NCBI RefSeq assembly: GCF_900107105.1
Contig: NZ_FNOT01000005.1
Coordinates: 42,320 to 106,319 of the forward strand
DNA: 64,000 bases
Reading direction: 5' to 3'
Source of the DNA: Geodermatophilus africanus
GTDB taxonomy: Bacteria; Actinomycetota; Actinomycetes; Mycobacteriales; Geodermatophilaceae
Of this stretch, positions 15,667-24,612 are shown in pieces. Positions within the stretch are counted from its first letter, which is position 1. Each line of letters starts with the position of its first letter. Made by a program: the position numbers and the translations under genes. The notes beneath the pieces are model-generated. The model was not told the origin of the DNA and did no database searches. It worked only from the letters and a program-made list of their open reading frames with translations.

Positions 15667-17016
15667 ATGCCGAGCATGGACCGACAGCAGGAGTTCGTCC
15701 TGCGCACCCTTGAGGAACGCGACATCCGCTTCGTGCGGCTGTGGTTCACCGACGTCTCCGGCTACCTCAAGGCCGTGGCCGTGGCGCCGGCCGAGATCGA
15801 GGCGGCCTTCGCCGAGGGCATCGGCTTCGACGGCTCGGCGATCGAGGGCTTCGCCCGCGTCTACGAGTCGGACATGCTGGCCAAGCCCGACCCGGGGACC
15901 TTCCAGGTGATGCCGGCGGCCAAGGGGCAGCCCAGCGACACCGCGCGGATGTTCTGCGACCTCACGCTGCCCGACGGGTCGCCGTCCTGGGCCGACCCCC
16001 GGCACGTGCTGCGGCGGGCGCTGTCGAAGGCCGCGGACATGGGCTTCACCTTCTACACCCACCCCGAGGTGGAGTTCTTCCTGCTCAAGGACCTCCCGAC
16101 CGACGGCAGCGCCCCCGAGCCGGCCGACACCGGCGGCTACTTCGACCTCTCCACGCACAACGTCGCGCACGACTTCCGGCGCCAGGCGGTCTTCGCGCTG
16201 GAGGCGATGGGCATCTCGGTGGAGTTCAGCCACCACGAGGTCGCGCCCGGCCAGCAGGAGATCGACCTGCGCTACGCCGACGCCCTGTCGATGGCCGACA
16301 ACATCATGACGCTGCGGCACGTCGTCCGGGAGGTCGCGCTCGCCCAGGACGTGCACGCCACCTTCATGCCCAAGCCGTTCACCGACCTGGCCGGCTCGGC
16401 GATGCACACCCACCTGTCGCTGTTCGAGGGCGACCGCAACGCCTTCCACGACCCGGCCGACCCGATGAAGCTGTCGACCACCGGCAAGCAGTTCATCGCC
16501 GGGCTGCTCACCCACGCCAAGGAGTACACGGCCGTCACCAACCAGACGGTGAACTCCTACCGGCGACTGCTGGCCGGCACCGAGGCGCCGACGGCGGCCA
16601 CCTGGGGCCGGGCCAACCGCTCGGCGCTGGTGCGGCTGCCCTCCTACAAGCCGAACAAGGGCCAGTCGGCGCGGGTGGAGGTCCGCTCGCCGGACTCCGC
16701 GTGCAACCCCTACCTGACCTTCGCCGTCCTGCTGGCCGCCGGGCTGCGCGGCATCGAGAAGGGCTACGAGCTGCCGCCGGAGGCCGAGGACGACGTCTGG
16801 TCGCTCACCGACACCGAGCGCCGCGCCGCCGGCTACGAGGACCTGCCGGTGTCCCTGGGGGAGGCGCTCACCGCGATGCAGGGCAGCGAGCTGGTCGCCG
16901 AGGCCCTCGGCGAGCACGTCTTCGAGTTCTTCCTGCGCAACAAGTGGGCCGAGTTCAACGCCTACCGGCAGAACGTGACCCCGTGGGAGCTGACCCGGTA
17001 CCTGCCCGGCCTCTGA
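15667..17016 (+). CDS. glnA2: Glutamine synthetase type I, GlnA2-like
   Basis: The 449-residue ATP-dependent ligase makes glutamine, or a related gamma-glutamyl product, from glutamate and ammonia. It has the GS-I beta-grasp N-terminus (DRQQEFVLRTLEERDIRFVR), GFDGSAIEGFARV, the metal-binding THPEVEFFL, and the substrate segments MHTHLSLFEGD and NRSALVRLPSYKP. The N-terminus and the position next to glnE match GlnA2 of actinobacteria, which is shorter than GlnA1 (477 residues, at 43742). I chose ATG 15667 (MPSMDRQQE); ATG 15676 is equally plausible. Some GlnA2-type paralogs act in polyamine use or cell-wall precursor metabolism, so the substrate is not certain. Confidence 0.88.
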   Translation: MPSMDRQQEFVLRTLEERDIRFVRLWFTDVSGYLKAVAVAPAEIEAAFAEGIGFDGSAIEGFARVYESDMLAKPDPGTFQVMPAAKGQPSDTARMFCDLTLPDGSPSWADPRHVLRRALSKAADMGFTFYTHPEVEFFLLKDLPTDGSAPEPADTGGYFDLSTHNVAHDFRRQAVFALEAMGISVEFSHHEVAPGQQEIDLRYADALSMADNIMTLRHVVREVALAQDVHATFMPKPFTDLAGSAMHTHLSLFEGDRNAFHDPADPMKLSTTGKQFIAGLLTHAKEYTAVTNQTVNSYRRLLAGTEAPTAATWGRANRSALVRLPSYKPNKGQSARVEVRSPDSACNPYLTFAVLLAAGLRGIEKGYELPPEAEDDVWSLTDTERRAAGYEDLPVSLGEALTAMQGSELVAEALGEHVFEFFLRNKWAEFNAYRQNVTPWELTRYLPGL

Positions 17017-17077
17017 GGAGGGACCACCCTTCCCCCCACCGCCGGGGCTTCGTCCCGGGCAGGGCCCGAGCTCTGAC

Positions 17078-17157
17078 GGCCCCCTTGCAGGGTCCCGCCG
17101 CGAGCCTGCGAGTGGCGGGGGGCAAGGGGGTCCTTCAAGAGGAGGACGGGGTCCTTC
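17078..17157 (-). repeat. Dispersed repeat, inverted copy
   Basis: Reverse-oriented copy of the dispersed palindrome (GGCCCCCTTGCAGGGTCCC ... GGCAAGGGGGTCCTTC), followed by a piece of the second type (GAGGACGGGGTCCTTC). Just after the glnA2 stop, at 17017-17077, a degenerate GAGGGACCACCCTTCCCCCC resembles another left end. Confidence 0.75.
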
Positions 17158-17174
17158 GACTGCAGGGGGCCGCT

Positions 17175-17200
17175 CCGGCGGTTTCCGCGGAAACCGCCGG
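17175..17200. promoter_or_regulatory. 26-bp perfect palindrome in the glnE-operon promoter
   Basis: Every base of this 26-bp sequence is self-complementary. It is centred on CCGCGG, with arms CCGGCGGTTTCCG and CGGAAACCGCCGG. It overlaps the expected -35 position of the TACCCT -10 box at 17214, where a repressor operator would sit. It could also fold as a hairpin at the end of the preceding repeat block, but it has no T-run. Confidence 0.6.
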
Positions 17201-17213
17201 AGGGACGGCTGAC

Positions 17214-17219
17214 TACCCT
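17214..17219 (+). promoter_or_regulatory. -10 hexamer TACCCT of a leaderless gene
   Basis: TACCCT lies seven bases before the GTG start at 17227, with no ribosome-binding site, giving a probable leaderless transcript for the amidotransferase-glnE pair. Confidence 0.5.
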
Positions 17220-17226
17220 CGGCGGC

Positions 17227-17967
17227 GTGGCCCGCCTGCTCGTCGTCGTCCCGCACCCGACCGATCCGCCCGCCCGGCTCGGGCAGTGGCTCGGGGAGGC
17301 CGGGCTCGAGCTCGACGAGCGCCGGCCGGGCACCGAGGACGACCTGCCGGAGAGCCTCGACGGGTACGACGGGTTGCTCGTCCTCGGCGGCCCGCAGTCG
17401 GCGATGGACGACGAGCGGACCAGCCCGGAGCTGGTCGGGGTGCGCCGCCTGCTGGCCGAGGCGCTGGCCGGCGACGTCCCCACGCTGGCGGTCTGCCTGG
17501 GCGCCCAGCTGCTCGCCGAGGTCGGCGGTGGTCGCGTCCGCCAGGGGGTCGACGGGCCCGAGGTCGGCGCCCTGCTGGTGGCCAAGCGGGACGCCGCCGA
17601 CGCCGACCCGCTGTTCCGGCCCCTGCCGCTGAGCCCGGACGTGATCCAGTTCCACCACGACGAGATCGCCGAGCTGCCCCGCGGGGCCACCCTGCTGGCG
17701 AGCAGCCCCGGGTACGCGCACCAGGCCTTCCGCGTGGGCCGGCACGTCTACGGCCTGCAGTTCCACATCGAGACGACCCCCGAGATCGTCGCCGAGTGGG
17801 CCGAGCGGGACGTCGTCGGCGTGGCCGCCAGCGGGCTGGACCGGGAGACGATCTGCGCCCGCGCCGCCGCGGTGCACCCCGACCTCGAGGAGGTGTGGGC
17901 GCCGTTCGCCGGCCGCTTCGCCGACCTGGTCGCCAGCCGCGCCCGCGCCGGGGCGGGGACGGCGTGA
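17227..17967 (+). CDS. Class I glutamine amidotransferase (GMP-synthase-like)
   Basis: The 246-residue stand-alone class I glutamine amidotransferase has the oxyanion/nucleophile segment AVCLGAQLLAE (Cys near residue 92) and GLQFHIETTPE (His and Glu of the triad). It would release ammonia from glutamine or cleave gamma-glutamyl compounds such as gamma-glutamyl polyamines; no partner synthetase domain is fused. Its GTGA overlap with glnE indicates co-translation and suggests a link to glutamine metabolism. M. tuberculosis glnE has no such neighbour that I recall. The start is a GTG with a -10-like box seven bases upstream. Confidence 0.85.
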   Translation: MARLLVVVPHPTDPPARLGQWLGEAGLELDERRPGTEDDLPESLDGYDGLLVLGGPQSAMDDERTSPELVGVRRLLAEALAGDVPTLAVCLGAQLLAEVGGGRVRQGVDGPEVGALLVAKRDAADADPLFRPLPLSPDVIQFHHDEIAELPRGATLLASSPGYAHQAFRVGRHVYGLQFHIETTPEIVAEWAERDVVGVAASGLDRETICARAAAVHPDLEEVWAPFAGRFADLVASRARAGAGTA

Positions 17968-20900
17968 CCACCAGCGACGCACCGGAGATCCCGCGCCGGG
18001 CCGTCGTCCGGCTGGTCCGGTTCGGGTTCCTCGACGGCGAGCGGGCCGCCCGACTGCTGTCCGAGCCCGAGATGGGGCTGTGGGACCTCGCGCGCAACGA
18101 GCCCGCCGACCCCGAGGCCGCTCCGGTCGTCTCGGCGCTGGCCCGCACCGGCGACCCCGACCTCGCCGTCCGCGCGCTGCGCCGGCTGATCGAGGCCCTG
18201 GACGCCGCCGACCCCACCGGCGGCTCGGCCGCCTCGTTGCTCGCCCGGCTGCGCGGGTCGGCCCTGCTGCGGTCCCGGCTGCTCGGCGTGCTGGGCGCCA
18301 GCTCCGGCCTCGCCGACCACCTGGCCGCCCACCCCGGCGACTGGACCGTCCTCGACGGGGACGGTGACTCCTCCCGGGGCCCGACCCGGCCCACGCCGCA
18401 GGCGCTGGAGCGGCAGATGCTCGTCGCCGTCGGCGCCGACCCCGACGACCCGCCGTGGGGCCTGCGGCTGGGGAAGGCTGCGCCGGACGCGAGCCCGCAG
18501 CGGGTCGCCGACCTGCGGCTGGCCTACCGGCGGGCGGTGCTGTCGCTGGCCGGCCGCGACCTGGGCGAGGGTCTGGCCGCCGAGGACGTCGCCGCCGAGC
18601 TCGCCGACATCGCCGCCGCGGTGCTGACCGCCGGGCTGGCCGTCGCCGTCGCCGAGCAGCCCGCCGACGCGCCCGCCTGCCGGCTGGCGGTCATCGCGCT
18701 GGGCAAGACCGGTGGCCGGGAGCTCAACTACGTCAGCGACGTCGACGTCGTCTTCGTCGCCGAGCCGGTCGGCCCGTCGGGCCAGGCCGGCGAGGAGGTC
18801 GACGCCGGCCCCGCGGTGAGGAGCGCGACCCGCGTGGCCGCGGCCCTCATGCGGATCTGCCGGGAGGCGGCCTGGGAGGTCGACGCGGCGCTGCGCCCCG
18901 AGGGCAAGGCCGGTGCCCTGGTGCGCACGCTGCACGGGCATGCGGCCTACTACCGCAGCTGGGCCAGCACCTGGGAGTTCCAGGCGCTGCTGAAGATGCG
19001 CCCGGTCGCCGGCGACCCCGACCTGGGCCGGGCCTACGTCGAGGAGCTGTTCCCGCTCGTCTGGCAGGCCGGTGAGCGCCCCGGCTTCGTCGGCGAGGTG
19101 CAGGCCATGCGCCGGCGGGTGCTCGACAACATCCCGCCGGCGCAGGCCGAGCGCGAGCTCAAGCTCGGCCGCGGCGGGCTGCGCGACGTCGAGTTCGCCG
19201 TCCAGCTGCTGCAGCTGGTGCACGGCCGGGTGGACGTGCGGCTGCGGGTCGGCGGCACGCTGCCGGCACTGCACGCGCTGCGCGCCGGCGGCTACGTCGG
19301 CCGCGACGACGCCGACACCCTCATCGCCTCCTACCGGTTCCTGCGCACCGTCGAGCACCGGCTGCAGCTGCTCCGGCTGCGCCGCACCCACCTGCTGCCC
19401 ACCGACGAGCAGCAGCTGCGCTGGCTGGCCCGATCGCTGGGGTACAAGCCCGACCAGCGCGGCGACGCCGTCGCCGTGCTCGACGCCGAGCTGTCGCTGC
19501 ACACCCGCGAGGTCCGCCGGCTGCACGAGAAGCTCTTCTACCGCCCGCTGCTGTCGGCCGTGGCGAAGGTGCCGCCGGAGGCCGCGCAGCTGGGGTCCCA
19601 GGCGGCCGGCGACTGGCTGCGCGCGCTGGGCTTCGCCGACCCCGACGGCGCGCTGCGGCACATGGCCGCCCTCACCGGCGGGGTGTCGCGGTCGGCGTCG
19701 ATGCAGAAGTACCTGCTGCCCGTGGTGCTGCAGACCCTCGCCGACTGCGCCGACCCCGACGCCGGGCTGCTGGCCTACCGCACGGTGAGCGAGGCCCTCG
19801 GCGGCAACCAGTGGTACCTGCGGCTGCTGCGCGACGAGGGCCAGGTCGCCGAGCGGCTCGCCGCGCTGCTCGGCTCCAGCCAGTACGTGGCCGCGCTGCT
19901 CACCCGCACCCCCGAGGCGCTGCGGATCCTCGCGACCGACGACGAGCTGCGCCCCCGCACCGCGGCCGCGCTCGCGGCGGCGTGGCGGCAGGCCGCTGGC
20001 CGGGCCGCGGACCCGGCCAGCGGGGTCCGGGTGCTGCGCGGGCTGCGCCGCTCCGAGCTGCTGCGGGTCGCCGCCGCGGACCTGCTGGGCATGCTCGACG
20101 TCGCGCAGGTCGGCCGGGCGCTGACCGACATCGCCGTCGCCACGCTGCAGGTCGGTCTGGACGTCGCGGTGCGCGCGCACGCCGCCGAGTCCGGCGCCGC
20201 GCCCGGGGACCTGCCGACCGACCTCGCCGTCGTCGGCATGGGCCGGCTCGGCGGCGGCGAGATGGGCTACGGCTCGGACGCCGACGTGCTGTTCGTGCAC
20301 CGGCCGCGGCCGGGCGCCGACGAGGGCCGGGCCACGGCGGCGGCCAACGCCGTCGCCCACACGCTGCGCCGGCTGCTCGGCGAGCCGGCGCCCGACCCGG
20401 CCTTCGAGGTCGACGCCGACCTGCGCCCCGAGGGTCGCCAGGGTGCGCTGGTGCGCAGCCTGGACTCCTACCGCGAGTACTACGACCGCTGGATGTCGGT
20501 GTGGGAGGTGCAGGCGCTGCTGCGTGCCGTGCCGGTGGCCGGCGACGAGGCCCTCGGCGCGGCGTTCGTCGAGCTGGTCGACCCGATCCGCTACCCGGCC
20601 GAGGGGATCTCGGCCGAGCAGGTCGCCGAGATCCGCCGGATCAAGGCCCGCGTCGAGCGCGAGCGGCTGCCGCGCGGTGCGGACCCGACGACGCACACCA
20701 AGCTCGGCCGCGGCGGGCTCGCCGACGTCGAGTGGACCATCCAGCTGTTGCAGCTCCAGCACGCCGGCGAGCACCCGGGGCTGCGGGTGACCGCGACGGT
20801 CGGCGCGCTGACCGCGCTCCGCGAGGACGGGCTGCTCGACGGCGACCGGGCCGAGGCGCTGCAGCGGGCCTGGGAGCTGGCCACCCGGGCGCGCAACGCG

Positions 20901-21095
20901 GTCTTCCTGGTGCGCGGCCGGCCCAGCGACCAGCTGCCCCGGCCGGGTGTGGAGCTGGCCGGCGTCGCCCGGGCCAGCGGGTACGGCCCGGACGCCGACC
21001 CCGGTCAGTTCCTCGACGACTACCGGCGGGCGACCCGGCACGCCCGCATCGTCGTCGAGCAGGTCTTCTACGGGCAGCCCGCCGCCGGCCCCTGA
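17964..21095 (+). CDS. glnE: Bifunctional glutamine-synthetase adenylyltransferase
   Basis: The 1043-residue GlnE adenylylates and de-adenylylates glutamine synthetase. It carries two nucleotidyltransferase domains. The N-terminal one, de-adenylylating in the family, has GGRELNYVSDVDVVFV near residues 250-265. The C-terminal one, adenylylating, has GGGEMGYGSDADVLFVH near 763-779. Both keep their metal-binding Asp pairs, and each is followed by LKLGRGGLRDVEF or TKLGRGGLADVEW. The target tyrosine is present in GlnA1 (Tyr405, encoded at 43742). The GTG start overlaps the stop of the amidotransferase gene by four bases. Confidence 0.95.
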   Translation: MTTSDAPEIPRRAVVRLVRFGFLDGERAARLLSEPEMGLWDLARNEPADPEAAPVVSALARTGDPDLAVRALRRLIEALDAADPTGGSAASLLARLRGSALLRSRLLGVLGASSGLADHLAAHPGDWTVLDGDGDSSRGPTRPTPQALERQMLVAVGADPDDPPWGLRLGKAAPDASPQRVADLRLAYRRAVLSLAGRDLGEGLAAEDVAAELADIAAAVLTAGLAVAVAEQPADAPACRLAVIALGKTGGRELNYVSDVDVVFVAEPVGPSGQAGEEVDAGPAVRSATRVAAALMRICREAAWEVDAALRPEGKAGALVRTLHGHAAYYRSWASTWEFQALLKMRPVAGDPDLGRAYVEELFPLVWQAGERPGFVGEVQAMRRRVLDNIPPAQAERELKLGRGGLRDVEFAVQLLQLVHGRVDVRLRVGGTLPALHALRAGGYVGRDDADTLIASYRFLRTVEHRLQLLRLRRTHLLPTDEQQLRWLARSLGYKPDQRGDAVAVLDAELSLHTREVRRLHEKLFYRPLLSAVAKVPPEAAQLGSQAAGDWLRALGFADPDGALRHMAALTGGVSRSASMQKYLLPVVLQTLADCADPDAGLLAYRTVSEALGGNQWYLRLLRDEGQVAERLAALLGSSQYVAALLTRTPEALRILATDDELRPRTAAALAAAWRQAAGRAADPASGVRVLRGLRRSELLRVAAADLLGMLDVAQVGRALTDIAVATLQVGLDVAVRAHAAESGAAPGDLPTDLAVVGMGRLGGGEMGYGSDADVLFVHRPRPGADEGRATAAANAVAHTLRRLLGEPAPDPAFEVDADLRPEGRQGALVRSLDSYREYYDRWMSVWEVQALLRAVPVAGDEALGAAFVELVDPIRYPAEGISAEQVAEIRRIKARVERERLPRGADPTTHTKLGRGGLADVEWTIQLLQLQHAGEHPGLRVTATVGALTALREDGLLDGDRAEALQRAWELATRARNAVFLVRGRPSDQLPRPGVELAGVARASGYGPDADPGQFLDDYRRATRHARIVVEQVFYGQPAAGP

Positions 21096-21199
21096 CGCCC
21101 GGCCCGGCGCGGCATCCCCGCGGTGGCCGGGGGTCTGGAACCTCGGCCAGGCGAGGAGGACGATCGGGGCAGGACCTCACCGTCCGGGAGGAGAGCGCG

Positions 21200-21499
21200 A
21201 TGTCGGACCCCGTCCACCGCTCGCCGGAGCGCTCGTCGAGCGCGGACACCATGTCGGTCGCCGAGAAGCTGGCCGCTGAGTGGGAGGCCCGCCACGACGT
21301 GGCCGCCCGCGGCCGGCGGGTCGACCCAGCCGCGGCGCTCCAGCACTACCTGAGCCACAGCAAGTGCGAGGAGCAGCTGCACCACCGCGACCACCCGCAC
21401 CCGCGACGCACGGCGCGGCAGCGCAGCGCGGCGGAGGAGTTCGCGGCGGAGCACCCGCTGCTGGCGTCGTGGGTGCGCTGGGGCGAGGACCGCCGCTGA
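21200..21499 (+). CDS. Small hydrophilic conserved protein
   Basis: The 99-residue protein starts MSDPVHRSPERSSS at an ATG with GGGAGGAGAG upstream. It is rich in Glu, Arg and His (SHSKCEEQLHHRDHPHPRR), has one cysteine, and ends with an Ala/Glu helix (AEEFAAEHPLLASWVRW). No known domain was recognised. It lies about 100 bases after glnE and 55 bases before the CDGSH gene on the same strand, so it may share a transcript with either. Function unknown. Confidence 0.6.
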   Translation: MSDPVHRSPERSSSADTMSVAEKLAAEWEARHDVAARGRRVDPAAALQHYLSHSKCEEQLHHRDHPHPRRTARQRSAAEEFAAEHPLLASWVRWGEDRR

Positions 21500-21554
21500 C
21501 GGCCCGGCAGGCGCCGCGGGTGTGCGCGGGGCCCGGCGGGGGCAGGGGAGGGGC

Positions 21555-21902
21555 GTGTCGCAGCCCCAGCCCGTGGCCCCCGAGGACCCCACCCCGACGT
21601 CCGGTGGCGGCGCCACCATCACGCCCTACCGGGACGGCCCGCTGATCGTCCGCGGCGACTTCCGGTTGCTCGACCAGGACGGCAACGCGATCGACCCGGG
21701 CCGCGGGACGATCGCGCTGTGCCGGTGCGGCAAGTCCGGCATCAAGCCGTTCTGCGACGGCTCGCACAAGCGCGCCGGGTTCTCCGCCCCGAGCGCGCCC
21801 AGCCGCCCGCGGCCGGCCGACCGCATCCTGCAGGAGGCCCGGGGGGACGACGCGTCGCGCGCCGACACGCCCTTCGGCATGGATCCGTCAGACACGCCCT
21901 AG
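21555..21902 (+). CDS. CDGSH iron-sulfur domain protein
   Basis: The 115-residue protein holds one CDGSH motif, CRCGKSGIKPFCDGSH (about residues 56-71). Its three Cys and one His ligate a 2Fe-2S cluster, as in mitoNEET-type proteins. The preceding DGPLIVRGDFRLLDQDG is the usual lead-in. Flanking tails are disordered. The role is probably redox or Fe-S handling; no partner is evident. GTG 21555 has AGGGGAGGGG upstream. The stop codon lies inside the 6-bp target duplication of the IS element that follows, so the insertion left the reading frame intact. Confidence 0.85.
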   Translation: MSQPQPVAPEDPTPTSGGGATITPYRDGPLIVRGDFRLLDQDGNAIDPGRGTIALCRCGKSGIKPFCDGSHKRAGFSAPSAPSRPRPADRILQEARGDDASRADTPFGMDPSDTP

Positions 21903-21903
21903 C

Positions 21904-22983
21904 TGTACCGGGCCAGGACGTTGGTGCCAGCGGTCCGGCTTGATCGAAGGAGAACCTCCGAGTGGGGTGTGGCTTGTCGAAGGCCCAGATCCGCTCGGAG
22001 ATTCTCGTGTCCCACGGTAACGCCCGACTGACCGTGCACGGCCGGAAGTTGATCGTCGCCCGCTACCAGGCCGGCTGGGCGCAGGCCCACATCGCCGCGG
22101 CGATGGGGATCTCGCGCAAGTGCGTACGGACCTGGATCACCCGCTACGACACCGAGGGCGAGGCCGGACTGGCCGACCGGTCCAGCCGCCCGCACACCAG
22201 CCCGACCCGGACCTCGGTCGAGACCGAGGACCGCATCATCGAGCTGCGGCACCGGCAGCGCCGGGGCCCGGCCTGGCTGGGCGCCGAGCTGGGGGTGCCG
22301 GCCCGCACGGTCTCTCGCGTCCTGGTCCGCCGCGGGCAGCCCCGCTTGTGTGTCCTGGACCCGATGACCGGCGAGGTGATCCGGTCCTCGAAGACGACCG
22401 CGGTCCGCTACGAGCGGTCCCGGCCCGGCGAGCTGGTGCACATGGACGTGAAGAAGCTGGCCCGCATCCCCGACGGCGGTGGCTGGCGCGCGCACGGCCG
22501 CGGCGCCGGCAGCATCAGCCGTGACCGGGCCACCAAGGTCGGCTACGACTACGTGCACTCCCTGGTCGATGACCACTCCCGCTGGCCTACTCCGAGGTAT
22601 TGCCCGACGAGAAGGGCCTCACCTGCGCCGGCTTCCTCACCCGCGCCGCGGCCTCCTTCGCCGGCCACGGCATCGACCAGATCCAGCGGGTGATGACCGA
22701 CAACGCCTGGGCCTACCAGCACTCCATCAAGGGCGTGTGCGCCGCGCTCGGAGCGCGGCAGAAGTTCATCAAGCCGCACTGCCCCTGGCAGAACGGCAAG
22801 GTCGAACGACTCAACCGCACCCTGGTCACCGAGTGGGCCTACCGGCAGGCGTTCACCAGCAACGACGAGCGCACCGCCGCCCTTGCCCCCTGGCTCGAGC
22901 ACTACAACACTCGACGCCGCCACAGCGCGCTCGGCGGTCGGCCACCGATCAGCCGCCTGGCACCAACCTGATGGCCGGGTACA
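21904..22983 (+). mobile_element. IS481-family insertion sequence with 6-bp target duplication
   Basis: The 1080-bp element is bounded by imperfect 27-bp terminal inverted repeats that begin TGTACC and share GTTGGTGCCAG (23 of 27 positions match: left 21904-21930, right 22957-22983). It is flanked by the direct repeat CCTAGC at 21898-21903 and 22984-22989. It carries one transposase gene, which is frameshifted. It sits between the convergent CDGSH and chemoreceptor genes without disrupting either. The intact ends and duplication point to a recent insertion. Confidence 0.9.
21962..22971 (+). pseudogene. IS481-type DDE transposase, frameshifted
   Basis: The first part (GTG 21962) encodes the helix-turn-helix region (HGRKLIVARYQAG, IAAAMGISRKCVRTW) and the first catalytic Asp in LVHMDVKK. 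After YVHSLVDDHSR the frame is lost. One C appears to be missing near 22582, where relatives read DDHSRLAYSEV. From about 22590 the second frame continues with LPDEKGLTCAGF, the second Asp in MTDNAWAY and the catalytic Glu in NGKVERLNRTL, ending HSALGGRPPISRLAPT. All three DDE residues are present, but the product is split, so the copy is probably immobile unless rescued by frameshifting. Confidence 0.88.
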
Positions 22984-22992
22984 CCTAGCGGC

Positions 22993-24543
22993 TCAGCGAC
23001 CCTCGAAGGTCTGCGCCATCCGCTCCTGCGCCTCGAGCGCCGCGCCCATCCGGGCCTGGACGGCGTCGAGCTGACCGATCACCTCGCTGGTCGCGTGGAT
23101 GCCGGCCGCCACCGACCCGGTGCTGGTCTGGATACCGGTGATCTGGGTGGAGACGCGCTGCGTGGCCGCGGCCGTCTCCCGCGCGAGGTCCTTGACCTCA
23201 CCGGCGACGACGGCGAAGCCACGGCCGAGCTCCCCGGCGCGGGCGGCCTCGATCGTGGCGTTGAGCGCCAGCAGGTTCGTCTGGTCGGCGATCGCGGAGA
23301 TGATCCGGATGACGTCGCTGACGGAGGCCGACGCCTGGCTCAGCGCCTCGACCTCGCTGGTCATCGCCGAGGCCCGGGCGACGGCCTCCTCGGCGACCCG
23401 GCCGGCGTCCGCGGCGGCCTCCCGCAGCTGGGCGACCGTGTCGAGCAGGGCCCGCGCGTTCTCCCCATCCAGCTCGGTGCGCCGCAGCACCTCGATGCGC
23501 TGGGAGACCAGCTGCTGGACGTTGCGCAGCGCCGAGGCCCGGGACTCGGACAGGTCCACGGTCTCGGTGACGAAGAAGTCCATCGTCCCCACGACGCGCC
23601 CGTCCACCTCGACGGGGAAGCACACGCCGGAGCGGACGCCGGCCCGCTGGGCGGCCGGTGCGCGGACGCAGTCGGAGACCTCGGCGAGGTCGCGGACGAA
23701 GACCAGGTCACGGGCCCGCCAGGCGCGGCCGGAGAGCCCGACGCCCTCGGCGAAGCTCGCCGCCAGGGTGACCCGCCGGAACTCCTCGCCGGCCGAGCCG
23801 GACTCGACGGCGAAGCGCAGCACGCGCTCCTCCTCATCGAGCTCCCAGTAGGAGCCGTAGGCCCAGCCGAACGCGGCGCGGACCGTGTCGAGCGCCGTCC
23901 GCAGCGCCGCGTCCGCGCTGTGAGCCTGGCCGAGGCGCTTGGCCACCTCGGCGACGGCCACGCGGTCGTCGACGGCCTCGCGCAGGGCGACCGTGGCCAC
24001 GGCACCCTGCCGGGCGTGCGCGGCCACCCGGCTCAGCGACGTCCACTTCTGGCCGCGAGCGCCCAGGAACGGCAGCGGGAAGTCGGCGTAGAACTCCTGC
24101 AGCGCGACGAGCCGGTCGCCGGAGAGCACCGGCAGCCACGCCCCCTCCGGGGTGCCGAGGGCGGCGGCGGCCTCCCGGCGCCGGGCGGCGTCCGGCCCGC
24201 CGTCACCGCTGGCGACGGCCACCCGCGTGCGGGTCGCCCGCTGCACGAGGGCCGACGCCGCCGGCAGGGTCGCACCGTGCTGCGGGTCCCGCGGCAGCTC
24301 CCCGGCCAGCCGGCCGAACTCGGCGTCGAGGCGGAACCCGCCGGAGGGCTCGGCCAGCCAGACCGCGGCGTAGGGCAGCTCCAGCGCCTCGGCGAGGGCC
24401 CGCACGACGCGCCGGTGGGCGTCGGCCTCGCCGGTCACGCCGGCGTCGAGCGCCTCGAGCACGTGCTCGAGGGCCTCGCTGTCCCGGGGCGGCGGCCCCG
24501 TCGGTGCGGCGACCTGGGGCGCGCGGGTACTGCGGATCCTCAT
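22993..24543 (-). CDS. Soluble methyl-accepting chemotaxis-type receptor with two GAF domains
   Basis: The 516-residue protein has two GAF-type sensory domains (about residues 25-185 and 195-350) followed by a methyl-accepting signalling domain (about 360-510). The hairpin-tip sequence [19 protein letters not shown] and [15 protein letters not shown] are intact. There is no membrane helix or HAMP domain, so it should sense a cytoplasmic ligand or state. Full chemotaxis systems occur in only some actinobacteria, such as motile Geodermatophilaceae and Kineosporiaceae; no cheA, cheW or flagellar gene is in this window. The stop codon is close to the IS481 target duplication. Confidence 0.9.
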   Translation of the reverse strand: MRIRSTRAPQVAAPTGPPPRDSEALEHVLEALDAGVTGEADAHRRVVRALAEALELPYAAVWLAEPSGGFRLDAEFGRLAGELPRDPQHGATLPAASALVQRATRTRVAVASGDGGPDAARRREAAAALGTPEGAWLPVLSGDRLVALQEFYADFPLPFLGARGQKWTSLSRVAAHARQGAVATVALREAVDDRVAVAEVAKRLGQAHSADAALRTALDTVRAAFGWAYGSYWELDEEERVLRFAVESGSAGEEFRRVTLAASFAEGVGLSGRAWRARDLVFVRDLAEVSDCVRAPAAQRAGVRSGVCFPVEVDGRVVGTMDFFVTETVDLSESRASALRNVQQLVSQRIEVLRRTELDGENARALLDTVAQLREAAADAGRVAEEAVARASAMTSEVEALSQASASVSDVIRIISAIADQTNLLALNATIEAARAGELGRGFAVVAGEVKDLARETAAATQRVSTQITGIQTSTGSVAAGIHATSEVIGQLDAVQARMGAALEAQERMAQTFEGR

Positions 24544-24612
24544 CGGCGTCCTCTCCTGGGCTCCCGCTCTGTCATCGGCAGCCGGACCGGAGAGTCCACC
24601 CGGAACGCGGGT

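Noticed and set aside
17748..21041. 1097-codon minus-strand frame opposite glnE
   Set aside because: Antisense to a gene with intact GlnE motifs; no protein-like features.
22993..24543. Membrane-bound chemoreceptor
   Set aside because: No membrane helices or HAMP domain were visible, so it was annotated as a soluble receptor.
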